Shown here: positions 1-6,429 of the stretch, in pieces
Numbering within the stretch: the stretch's first letter is position 1
Layout: every line of letters begins with the position of its first letter
Source of the DNA: Spirochaetaceae bacterium
Lineage (GTDB): Bacteria > Spirochaetota > Spirochaetia > DSM-27196 > SKKC01
Assembly (NCBI GenBank): GCA_003552745.1
Contig: PUOG01000214.1
Span: forward strand, 1 to 21,474
Length of the DNA: 21,474 nucleotides
Reading direction: 5' to 3'
Made by a program: the position numbers and the translations under genes
Notes under the pieces: model-generated
The model's database searches: none
What the model was told of the DNA's origin: nothing
The model's input: the letters and a program-made list of their open reading frames with translations, nothing else

Positions 1-142
1 GATCGAGGTCGACCGCAACGGTGTCCGCGCCTGCCGCTGCGAGGCGCAGCGCGATATTCGCCGACAATACCGACTTTCCCACGCCACCTTTGCCACTCGC
101 GATCGGGATGATCTTGCGGTTACTTCGCTCATTCTGAATCAT
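1..142 (-). CDS. MinD/ParA-family P-loop ATPase, N-terminal 47 residues only
   Basis: The reverse strand from 142 to the window edge reads MIQNERSNRKIIPIASGKGG and then VGKSVLSANIALRLAAAG, ending in a VDLD segment. This is the deviant Walker A motif (GKGGVGKS) followed by the first helix and the second beta strand of the MinD/Mrp/FlhG/ParA superfamily. These ATPases act in the cytoplasm as dimeric switches that position proteins, chromosomes or flagella, or carry Fe-S clusters. The subfamily cannot be decided because the rest of the gene lies outside the window. The gene is divergent from the large membrane protein at 248. No Shine-Dalgarno precedes the ATG; a -10-like TACGAT lies 9 nt before it. 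Family assignment is certain, role unknown. Confidence 0.9.
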   Translation of the reverse strand, partial: MIQNERSNRKIIPIASGKGGVGKSVLSANIALRLAAAGADTVAVDLD

Positions 143-151
143 GACAGCAGA

Positions 152-180
152 ATCGTATCACTGATGCGCCGGAGTGTCCC
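152..180 (-). promoter_or_regulatory. Candidate promoter of the MinD-like gene (leaderless type)
   Basis: On the minus strand GGGACA (180-175) and TACGAT (157-152) are separated by 17 nt, with a TGA triplet directly before the -10 (extended -10). The -10 ends 9 nt before the ATG at 142, so transcription would begin almost at the start codon. This was recognised by eye only. Confidence 0.4.
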
Positions 181-229
181 GCACACCGTCTTTCGAAACG
201 CATTCTAGTGATTTGATTTTCATGGCATC

Positions 230-238
230 TGTTATACA
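230..238 (+). promoter_or_regulatory. Extended -10 promoter of the large membrane-protein gene
   Basis: TGT-TATACA is an extended -10 element (hexamer 233-238). A TTGATT at 213-218 is too close (14 nt) to be an ideal -35. The hexamer ends 9 nt before ATG 248, and no Shine-Dalgarno is present, so the mRNA may be leaderless. Confidence 0.45.
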
Positions 239-247
239 CTGTTAGCA

Positions 248-3025
248 ATGGGGGATCCACGTAAACACGTTCCTCAACGTATCTTCCACATCGATCGCGA
301 GTGTTACGTTATATTCATCGGCACCTCGAATCGCGACGTGCGTCCGTTCTTACGAATAGGAAACACGCCCGACTTTCCTTCTCAGGCGGCCGGCGAGATT
401 CGGGATGTCGTTATTACCGACCGGCTTACCGGCAATCCGTTCTACGAGGTGCATAGCGTAGAGGAAGACACCTCACACGAATTGCGATACCTCGGGGACC
501 CCGACATCGTAGAGCGATTCCAGGACTTCGTCGGGCATGAGGACTTGCAGATCGAAGCGTACGAGACCTATTCGATCGAAGAGTCTCCTCCCGAGAAGCA
601 CGCGGTCGTTTATTTCTACCGCAGCGGTAACATGAGCGTCTACTATGGCGCGGACAAGATCTTCGCTCTCAACGATCGGGAGAAGAAGGACCTTCACTTC
701 GTCGAAGAGGCGCGAAGAGTCAAGAGCGAGTATCTGCGCGATCCGTTGCGGCTGCAGAAGTCGGCCTTCGACGGTCCCGGGGTGATTCGGGTCGGCACGT
801 CGCTCTTTTACTTCCGGGACGGGAAGCTGATAGGAAATCGACTGACGAACGATTACTTTCGAACGCTTGCGAGAGCCGGAGTAGACCCCGATCAGGTCCA
901 GGCGTGGCGGATCGTTGATCCCCAGAATGAAGAGGTGGTGAAGCTCTTCAAACGGGCTCGATCGAAACGAGCTACCGTGACGGTGCTTGCCTCCGATACC
1001 ACGCCGCTGAAGAAGCTCGCGGGGCTGTTTGCCTCCGGCACCGAGGGGGGAGCTTTCCGGGTCGATGTCCGTTCGTCGGAGGATGGGTATACCCAATCCG
1101 GAGATCAGATAAGCGACCCCGGCAAAGATCGCCTGCGGATCAATCCGAAAGGGTTCAAGGCAACGATCGAGCTATCTCCCTCCTTCAGCGGGCATGAGGC
1201 AGACTCCAGTATCGTGGCGATCGACGGCGATAAGCCGGCACTCGCGGTCCGTTGGAACGGCGGCGATTATACGCTTCCGTTCGCATCGTCGGTGCCCCAT
1301 ACCTTCGGTACCGAGATCCCGCAGGAGCGAACGCTTGCTTCCTCGTATCTCGCGGTGTGGACACCGGTGTTGCGAGACCTCATCGACGCGCCGGATATGG
1401 CGCTCGTCGAACAGGTGGAGTCGTATTTCGGTCGCAGGCCTCAGGGACAGGCCGGTGAACGTGCTTTGAACGCGATTCAAACTCGGGTGAAAGCGCTACG
1501 ACGCCCGACGATTCCGGATCCACTGCAGCTCTTTCTCCGCAACGCTGCGGCTCTTTCGGTGCTTCTCAGCCGGGAAACCGGCGGCGATTCGACCGCCGGA
1601 CTCGTCCAGCTCGCCGATCTTATTGAGCAGACGCTGCCGCAATTCGAAGACAAGACGGTTGAGCAGGCGCCGTTCGTGGCACAAGTGTTGCTCGGCACTC
1701 ATGGAGTGTACCCGTTTTACCGACCGTTGTCGGCTACGATGTCGGCACGCAATATCCGGTTCAGTCAGGACGTACGGCGCCAGATAGGGAGCACCTCGCG
1801 CCCCGATAGGGCGATATTCGAGCGTGATCGACGAAACCTGATTCAACTGATCGACGAATTGCGCAGGCGTGCCGGTCGACCGTCGGTCGCCGCGGCCGCG
1901 GCCGGCTCGGAGACAGTCGTCGCCGACGAGGCAAAAACCGAGGGTGCAAAGGCCGACGGGGCAAAGGGTGATGGGGCCGCTTCGGAGAAGACCGTTGCCG
2001 AGGCTGCCGGCAAGGAGCCTGCGGCTGCTGGAAAGTCCACTGCGGATCGACAGCCATCCGGTTCGCCGTCACGACCGGCGGCGGCCGCATCATCGGGGCT
2101 TACGCTGAATCCAATGTCCGGTTCGGGCAGGCGCTCGGATTCCGGTGGTAAGGTGAAGTGGCTGGCTCTCGCGGCACTCCTGCTAATCGCGCTCGGCGCC
2201 GGTTATCTGCTCTCGCCGTGGGGGCAGGACGTCCGCGATTTCCTCGTTGCGGACGAACCGGCGGTAGAGGAACCGGAGGAAGTTCCGCCGGTAGATGATC
2301 CTCCGGTCGACGATCCGGACGTTGTCGAGGCTCCCGACCCCGACGATGTCGATGCAATCGACGAAACGCCGGACGAGCCGGCGCCCGACGAAGTCGAGCC
2401 CGACGAACTCGATCCTGATGCGGTCGACGCGGTGCCGGATGACCCCCCACCGGACGACGTGGACGACCCGGTTGTCGATCCAGACGTCGATCCGCCGGTC
2501 GATCCGATCGAAGCGGATGACGTCGACATCGAAGTCGACCCCACGGGGACAGAGTTATCGGTCGATGTCGCGCCATTCGAGGCCGTTGATGAATCGCTGC
2601 GACTCGATGGGGCATTCGCGGAAATCGGTATTTCGATCTTCGACATTATTGATGTCACAAATGCTATCGCTGTGGCGAGCGGCTATCGCCCGATGGGAAC
2701 GACACCGAATCTCGGCCCCGATCCGGACTGGATTTTTCCTGGGAGTGCGTTAACCTTACCCGACGGAGAGGTATATCGAGTTGTTGCGACAGACAACATG
2801 TGGAACCTCGCTACCGCGTTCATTCGTGACGATACCGCCGATCGTATCGCCGGCTATCTCTCGTTGCTTGCCGGCGTCGACGTCGAGGCAGTGTCGGATG
2901 AAGAAGCGGACGATCTGATTCAGGAACTGGAATCGCTGCGCGACGGAGCGTACAGCAGCCAGCTTGCTGTCCGGTTCGATGAAGCGATTGAGACGATACG
3001 CGAACGAAGGGGGGCGCCCGGTTGA
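248..3025 (+). CDS. Large bitopic membrane protein with acidic spacer and LysM-like C-terminus, adjacent to cfpA; function unknown
   Basis: A 925-residue protein whose N-terminal part I do not recognise. Residues 1 to about 550 look like a folded soluble region. About 550-625 is an Ala/Lys/Gly/Ser linker. A single hydrophobic helix lies at about 638-655 (WLALAALLLIALGAGYLL), preceded by basic residues (GRRSDSGGKVK), so by the positive-inside rule the N-terminus is cytoplasmic. Residues about 665-775 are almost only Asp, Glu, Pro and Val. The C-terminal 150 residues contain PDWIFPGSALTLPDG and YRVVATDNMWNLATAF, which resemble the end of one LysM repeat and the start of another; LysM binds peptidoglycan. 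There is no N-terminal signal peptide. The start at 248 is the only one available: an in-frame stop lies at 209-211 and no other ATG/GTG/TTG intervenes. It precedes cfpA by 122 nt, which has its own promoter. A link between filament and cell wall is inference. Confidence 0.85.
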   Translation: MGDPRKHVPQRIFHIDRECYVIFIGTSNRDVRPFLRIGNTPDFPSQAAGEIRDVVITDRLTGNPFYEVHSVEEDTSHELRYLGDPDIVERFQDFVGHEDLQIEAYETYSIEESPPEKHAVVYFYRSGNMSVYYGADKIFALNDREKKDLHFVEEARRVKSEYLRDPLRLQKSAFDGPGVIRVGTSLFYFRDGKLIGNRLTNDYFRTLARAGVDPDQVQAWRIVDPQNEEVVKLFKRARSKRATVTVLASDTTPLKKLAGLFASGTEGGAFRVDVRSSEDGYTQSGDQISDPGKDRLRINPKGFKATIELSPSFSGHEADSSIVAIDGDKPALAVRWNGGDYTLPFASSVPHTFGTEIPQERTLASSYLAVWTPVLRDLIDAPDMALVEQVESYFGRRPQGQAGERALNAIQTRVKALRRPTIPDPLQLFLRNAAALSVLLSRETGGDSTAGLVQLADLIEQTLPQFEDKTVEQAPFVAQVLLGTHGVYPFYRPLSATMSARNIRFSQDVRRQIGSTSRPDRAIFERDRRNLIQLIDELRRRAGRPSVAAAAAGSETVVADEAKTEGAKADGAKGDGAASEKTVAEAAGKEPAAAGKSTADRQPSGSPSRPAAAASSGLTLNPMSGSGRRSDSGGKVKWLALAALLLIALGAGYLLSPWGQDVRDFLVADEPAVEEPEEVPPVDDPPVDDPDVVEAPDPDDVDAIDETPDEPAPDEVEPDELDPDAVDAVPDDPPPDDVDDPVVDPDVDPPVDPIEADDVDIEVDPTGTELSVDVAPFEAVDESLRLDGAFAEIGISIFDIIDVTNAIAVASGYRPMGTTPNLGPDPDWIFPGSALTLPDGEVYRVVATDNMWNLATAFIRDDTADRIAGYLSLLAGVDVEAVSDEEADDLIQELESLRDGAYSSQLAVRFDEAIETIRERRGAPG
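2242..2572 (+). repeat. Low-complexity Asp/Pro/Glu/Val-coding tract within the membrane-protein gene
   Basis: About 110 codons are dominated by GAC/GAT, CCG/CCC, GAA/GAG and GTC/GTT, in irregular units such as PPVDDPPVDDPDVV and DPDVDPPVDP. The encoded segment is highly acidic, probably extended, and lies just outside the predicted membrane helix. Codon usage keeps both GAC and GAT, so it is not an exact DNA repeat. Confidence 0.7.
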
Positions 3026-3060
3026 TTCAAAGCTGCAGAGTGACTTGACGATTTTTGCAA

Positions 3061-3088
3061 TTGTCTTTATCTCAATCTGTGTTATAGT
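3061..3088 (+). promoter_or_regulatory. cfpA promoter
   Basis: TTGTCT (3061-3066) and TATAGT (3083-3088) are spaced by 16 nt, with TGT directly before the hexamer (extended -10). The surrounding 3040-3090 stretch is AT-rich compared with the coding sequence. It predicts a 5' leader of about 50 nt containing the strong ribosome binding site. Confidence 0.55.
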
Positions 3089-3134
3089 TGGGAACGGTGG
3101 AATTTTCGCCGCATTCACAAGAATGACTGAAAGG

Positions 3135-3141
3135 AAAGGAG
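3135..3141 (+). promoter_or_regulatory. Strong ribosome binding site of cfpA
   Basis: AAAGGAG lies 6 nt before ATG 3148. It is a near-ideal Shine-Dalgarno and among the strongest in the window, which fits an abundant structural protein. Confidence 0.8.
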
Positions 3142-3147
3142 TCTAAG

Positions 3148-5094
3148 ATGTCGGACATACCCAGAAGTCCAAATGTATTTCATCCACGCAAACCATCGGC
3201 AGTCGGTTCGCGTAATTCACTTGCGCAAGAAGGCCGCGACCAGAAGGCTGAGTACAAGCAGCTTATCGACGAAGAAGTCGAGAACATTCTAAAAGACATT
3301 CAGGTTAAGCTCCCGCAGGAGGTTCTGGACAAGCTCGACGTCATGGGCGGGCTGAAAGAGAAGCTCTACAACTACTACAACCAGAACTACCAGAACATGT
3401 TCAACCGCTACATCGTCACGTCTGAAGACGAGATGGTGAAGAAGGTTCGAAACTTCATCGATAAGGAAGAGAGCAAGAATCTCGCCCGCTACTCCCCGAA
3501 AGAGATCGCGGAGATGCTCGACCAGATAGCCGGTGCCGATAAGTTCAACACCGGTGAGATCGAGAAATCGATCGTCAACATGTACGGGCACCTTCAGGGG
3601 CATATCCAGCGAGGTATGAACGACCTCGAGAACGACACCAATTCGCTCCTTCGACAGAAGACCGACGTCGGCGCGTTCATCCGCGGCGAGAATGCGTACG
3701 CGGTAGTGAAGTGTGCTTTCAAGGACTCGGTACAGAAGCCGAAAACCGTCACGAATACGAAGCTCAGCGTAAACATCCTCGACAGTGAGCTCATCAGTCC
3801 GATTTTCCAGTACCAGGTCACCGTCGAGTATCTCATCAAGGATCAGATTTCTCGTGCGATCATGACAATGATCGACCAGGAATTGGAGCGCTTCCAGGAT
3901 GAGCTGATCGACGAAGGGAAAGATGAGCTCAGCGACACGGAGCTGATGTTCGAGAAGATGAAGCGTGTTCCCAACTATACCGATGACGATACCGAAGATG
4001 AGAACTCCAAGCGCTACACCTTCCTCGCGAAGAACCTGATCGAGAAGATCGAAGGGCTCCGTGCCGAAATCGATCTGAAAGAGTTCGATCCCCTCAATAT
4101 CAGGGAGAATCTTAAGAAGATTGTGGATCTCGAGAACATCCGTAACCGCGGATTCAACACCGCGATCAACTCACTGACTTCGATTCTCGACACGTCGAAG
4201 ATGGGGTATCAGTACATCGAGAACCTCAAGAACGCACGAGAGCTGGTCGTCCGCGAGTACGAGGACACCGATTCCGAGCGGCTCCCGGACGAGCGCTATC
4301 AGCTGCGGCTGAAGTACTACGACTCCGATCAGTTGAACGCCGAACGCGAGGCGTACGATCAGCAGATGGAGCAGTTCAAGAACGAAATCCAGCACATGTG
4401 GGATGTCGTTCAAGCTGTCTATTACAACAGCAAGAGCAACTTCCGGGTCACCGACTTCGAGGATCTCGCCAAGAGCGTTCGCGGCCGTATCCGGAAAGCG
4501 AAGGAAATGAGCGGCGATCCGATGTATGAAGATCTCCAGAAGACCTGGAATGAGATCATACGGATCAAGGCCGAGGATACCGATGTCGAGCGGTTGAATC
4601 AGACCTATCTCTATGAGAAAGACCTCATGAAGCGCATGGTTAAGCGGGCGCGACAACAGGTGTCCGAGATCTACGGGTACCAGAATCCCGCTCCGCGCGT
4701 CATCCTCGACCAGCGCATCGACTTCCTCGAGCGCGAGTTCGAAGAGTTCGACTATCTCATCAACCCCTATCACATCCAGGCTGGTCTCCTGCTGGACGTG
4801 GACATCTCGAGCATCAAGCGAAAGAAGTTCACGCTGAACGGGATGGCAAACGTACTCAACGAGTTCCTCCACGGCGTATCGAAGGGATTCCAGGACGCGG
4901 CTTTCGCACAGTTCAAGCGTCGACGCTCCACCATCCGTGCCGACCTGAATCAGAGCTTCGAAAATGTTGCGGAGGGATTTGACGCCGGCGGCGGTGCCGC
5001 GGGCGGAGCATCTTCCGCAAGCGGCGAGGAGATCAAGGGCCGGGCGGATGTGACTCCGTCACAGTCGATGAATGACGATCTCCAAGAGCTGTAA
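3148..5094 (+). CDS. cfpA: Cytoplasmic filament protein CfpA
   Basis: A 648-residue, highly charged, mostly helical protein, recognised as CfpA, the subunit of the ribbon-like cytoplasmic filaments that run beneath the cytoplasmic membrane in treponemes and are needed for normal chromosome segregation and cell division. The N-terminus is MSDIPRSPNVFHPRKPS. The body (about 30-590) is rich in Glu, Lys, Asp, Arg, Asn and Tyr, with several coiled-coil-like stretches (for example 240-330 and 395-500). There is no signal peptide or membrane segment. The C-terminal 50 residues are Gly/Ala/Ser-rich and probably flexible. Length is close to the roughly 680 residues of the treponemal protein. The next genes (unknown, then PPDK) reproduce the order I recall from T. 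pallidum (TP0748-TP0746), which supports the call. The start is fixed by a strong Shine-Dalgarno. Confidence 0.87.
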   Translation: MSDIPRSPNVFHPRKPSAVGSRNSLAQEGRDQKAEYKQLIDEEVENILKDIQVKLPQEVLDKLDVMGGLKEKLYNYYNQNYQNMFNRYIVTSEDEMVKKVRNFIDKEESKNLARYSPKEIAEMLDQIAGADKFNTGEIEKSIVNMYGHLQGHIQRGMNDLENDTNSLLRQKTDVGAFIRGENAYAVVKCAFKDSVQKPKTVTNTKLSVNILDSELISPIFQYQVTVEYLIKDQISRAIMTMIDQELERFQDELIDEGKDELSDTELMFEKMKRVPNYTDDDTEDENSKRYTFLAKNLIEKIEGLRAEIDLKEFDPLNIRENLKKIVDLENIRNRGFNTAINSLTSILDTSKMGYQYIENLKNARELVVREYEDTDSERLPDERYQLRLKYYDSDQLNAEREAYDQQMEQFKNEIQHMWDVVQAVYYNSKSNFRVTDFEDLAKSVRGRIRKAKEMSGDPMYEDLQKTWNEIIRIKAEDTDVERLNQTYLYEKDLMKRMVKRARQQVSEIYGYQNPAPRVILDQRIDFLEREFEEFDYLINPYHIQAGLLLDVDISSIKRKKFTLNGMANVLNEFLHGVSKGFQDAAFAQFKRRRSTIRADLNQSFENVAEGFDAGGGAAGGASSASGEEIKGRADVTPSQSMNDDLQEL

Positions 5095-5100
5095 GCGCTT

Positions 5101-6090
5101 ATGGATAATCAGCTTAATGTCTTAGCACGCAAGGCCGGGTTCAACTCGGCCTTGCGTCACTTCAAGGTTGTAACCGAGTATGTCGGCCGTGTTAGCAAGG
5201 GAGCCAATCTCGCCGACATTCTGAACGAGTACCTCGATTCAGGACGTGTAAGCCGACATCAGGTAAAGCCCATTGTAACAGCCCTTCTCGTTGACAAGTT
5301 CGACTATGTCTATAAGTCGCATAACCTTGGTCGGATTGTCGACGACGTTTCCGCGATCACCGAAACGGTTTCGAAATGGAGTAAGCTGGACATCGTGTGC
5401 GTGTTCCACCATCCGCACACCGGCGTCTTCGTAATAAACCCGAAACGCGATGACCACTGGGAAGGTGCCTTGCCCCTCGGTAAAGACGAGCTTTTCGTCG
5501 TCTATGTCGGTGCTGCCCGAGGGGAGGAAGTCAAGCCGGGCGTGTTGCGCGAGGCTGCCGACGACTTCGCATCACTCATGGATGGTGCCAGGGTTCGGGG
5601 TAAAAAAGCGTATGTGAGCGAGCGACGCTCAGCGATCGAATCGCAACCGGCTACGCCTCCCCGTCCTTCCGCCGCCCCGTCAGCCGAGAAGTCGTCTACA
5701 GCAACGGAGTCCGTAAGCGCAGCGCCCGCTCAAGCAGCACCGAGTGTTCCCAAACGCCGGGCGAGAATGACCGCTCGGATACCCGTCCTGGTTTCGAATG
5801 AGCTGTTTCACAACGGTAACGTCGAGGCATGGAAGAAGATCATCGAGTCTTACAAGGGCAAGTATGATGGACTCGATGTTCTCATCTGGTATGAGAACGA
5901 GCGCATTAACGACATCAACGCCCTGTTCAAGTGGGGAAAGGTGAAGCACGGCACTCCGATTATGATCAGTGTCGTCGGCGACGACCCTAAGGACGTGTCG
6001 AAGCTTAGACGTTATCTGTACGAAGGCGCGAGTCCTCGCTTCGAGGCGTTCCTGCACGGCGGGGCCGACCGTACATTGGAGCTGTTCTAG
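5101..6090 (+). CDS. Conserved spirochaetal protein directly downstream of cfpA (TP0747 position); function unknown
   Basis: A 329-residue soluble protein starting 6 nt after the cfpA stop. It has no good Shine-Dalgarno, so it is probably translationally coupled to cfpA. Three parts can be seen: an N-terminal region (about 1-170) with mixed helix and strand, a Pro/Ala/Ser linker (about 178-215), and a C-terminal domain (about 216-329) that alternates hydrophobic strands (IPVLVSNELF, LDVLIWYENERI, TPIMISVVGDD) with helices in an alpha/beta pattern. I recognise no catalytic motif, signal peptide or membrane helix. Position and tight spacing suggest a filament-associated protein that acts with CfpA, but this is guilt by association. 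Its TAG stop lies inside the left arm of a palindromic element. An 11-bp inverted repeat sits in codons 9-19. Confidence 0.85.
   Translation: MDNQLNVLARKAGFNSALRHFKVVTEYVGRVSKGANLADILNEYLDSGRVSRHQVKPIVTALLVDKFDYVYKSHNLGRIVDDVSAITETVSKWSKLDIVCVFHHPHTGVFVINPKRDDHWEGALPLGKDELFVVYVGAARGEEVKPGVLREAADDFASLMDGARVRGKKAYVSERRSAIESQPATPPRPSAAPSAEKSSTATESVSAAPAQAAPSVPKRRARMTARIPVLVSNELFHNGNVEAWKKIIESYKGKYDGLDVLIWYENERINDINALFKWGKVKHGTPIMISVVGDDPKDVSKLRRYLYEGASPRFEAFLHGGADRTLELF
5127..5157 (+). promoter_or_regulatory. Strong RNA hairpin at the cfpA / downstream gene junction
   Basis: ACGCAAGGCCG (5127-5137) and CGGCCTTGCGT (5147-5157) are perfect reverse complements with a 9-nt loop. No T-tract follows, so it is unlikely to be a complete intrinsic terminator. 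It lies inside the reading frame, 32 nt after the cfpA stop, and could stabilise the upstream cfpA message or reduce expression of the downstream gene. Confidence 0.5.
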
Positions 6091-6223
6091 GAGTTTGTCG
6101 GACATATGGACAGAATCGAATATCGGAACGGCTTAGCGCATATGATCGCCAGGACGGATGCATTCCGATGTCGGTGTATACGTCCGATATTCAATTCCGA
6201 AGTGAAGTCCGACAAACTCCTAG
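6087..6223. mobile_element. MITE-like palindromic element, non-coding
   Basis: The ends 6087-6103 (CTAGGAGTTTGTCGGAC) and 6207-6223 are a perfect 17-bp inverted repeat. Nested inside, 6113-6127 (GAATCGAATATCGGA) pairs with 6183-6197 with one mismatch (14 of 15), and 9 nt separate the inner from the outer arm on both sides. CTAG at each edge is self-complementary and could instead be a 4-bp target duplication, giving 13-bp termini and a 129-bp body. There is no room for a transposase. Miniature inverted-repeat elements mobilised in trans look like this; the alternative is a long bidirectional transcript-end hairpin. The left CTAG contains the stop codon of the preceding gene. Confidence 0.5.
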
Positions 6224-6429
6224 GAGCGTATCGGGCTCAGGATGGCTGTTGACGATAGCAGGTATATGCAGGCGGTATAATGCATGTACGTACCCTGATA
6301 GTACGACGCGCATGCCTAATACTCGATCTTCAGTTCTACAGAAGTGTAAGGCGCTCGCCCCGGCCGTCGGGAGGCCGGAACGTCGAACGGTTGCAACGGT
6401 GAAATATCTCTTTAGGGAGTAAGCGGATA
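6224..6429 (+). promoter_or_regulatory. Leader and promoter region of the PPDK-like gene
   Basis: A perfect TATAAT lies at 6276-6281. The best -35 is TTGACG at 6249-6254, but the 21-nt spacing is long, so a factor-assisted promoter or another -35 is possible. The predicted leader is about 140 nt and contains a GC-rich hairpin, CCGGCC (6360-6365) and GGCCGG (6373-6378) with a 7-nt loop, then AGGGAG (6414-6419) 10 nt before ATG 6430. I recognise no known riboswitch. Confidence 0.4.

Noticed and set aside
2203..2658. Ser/Gly/Thr-only frame antisense to the acidic tract
   Set aside because: It is simply the complement of Asp/Pro/Val codons (GAC/GTC to TCG/GGC).
3009..3021. GC palindrome at the end of the large membrane-protein gene as a terminator
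   Set aside because: GGGCGCCC is too short and has no usable loop or T-tract.
4171..4872. 233-codon frame antisense to cfpA
   Set aside because: Mirror of an acidic helical protein; no start signals.
6168..6422. 84-codon frame over the palindromic element and ppdK leader
   Set aside because: No ribosome binding site, starts inside the inverted-repeat element, overlaps the candidate ppdK promoter and a GC hairpin, and resembles nothing.
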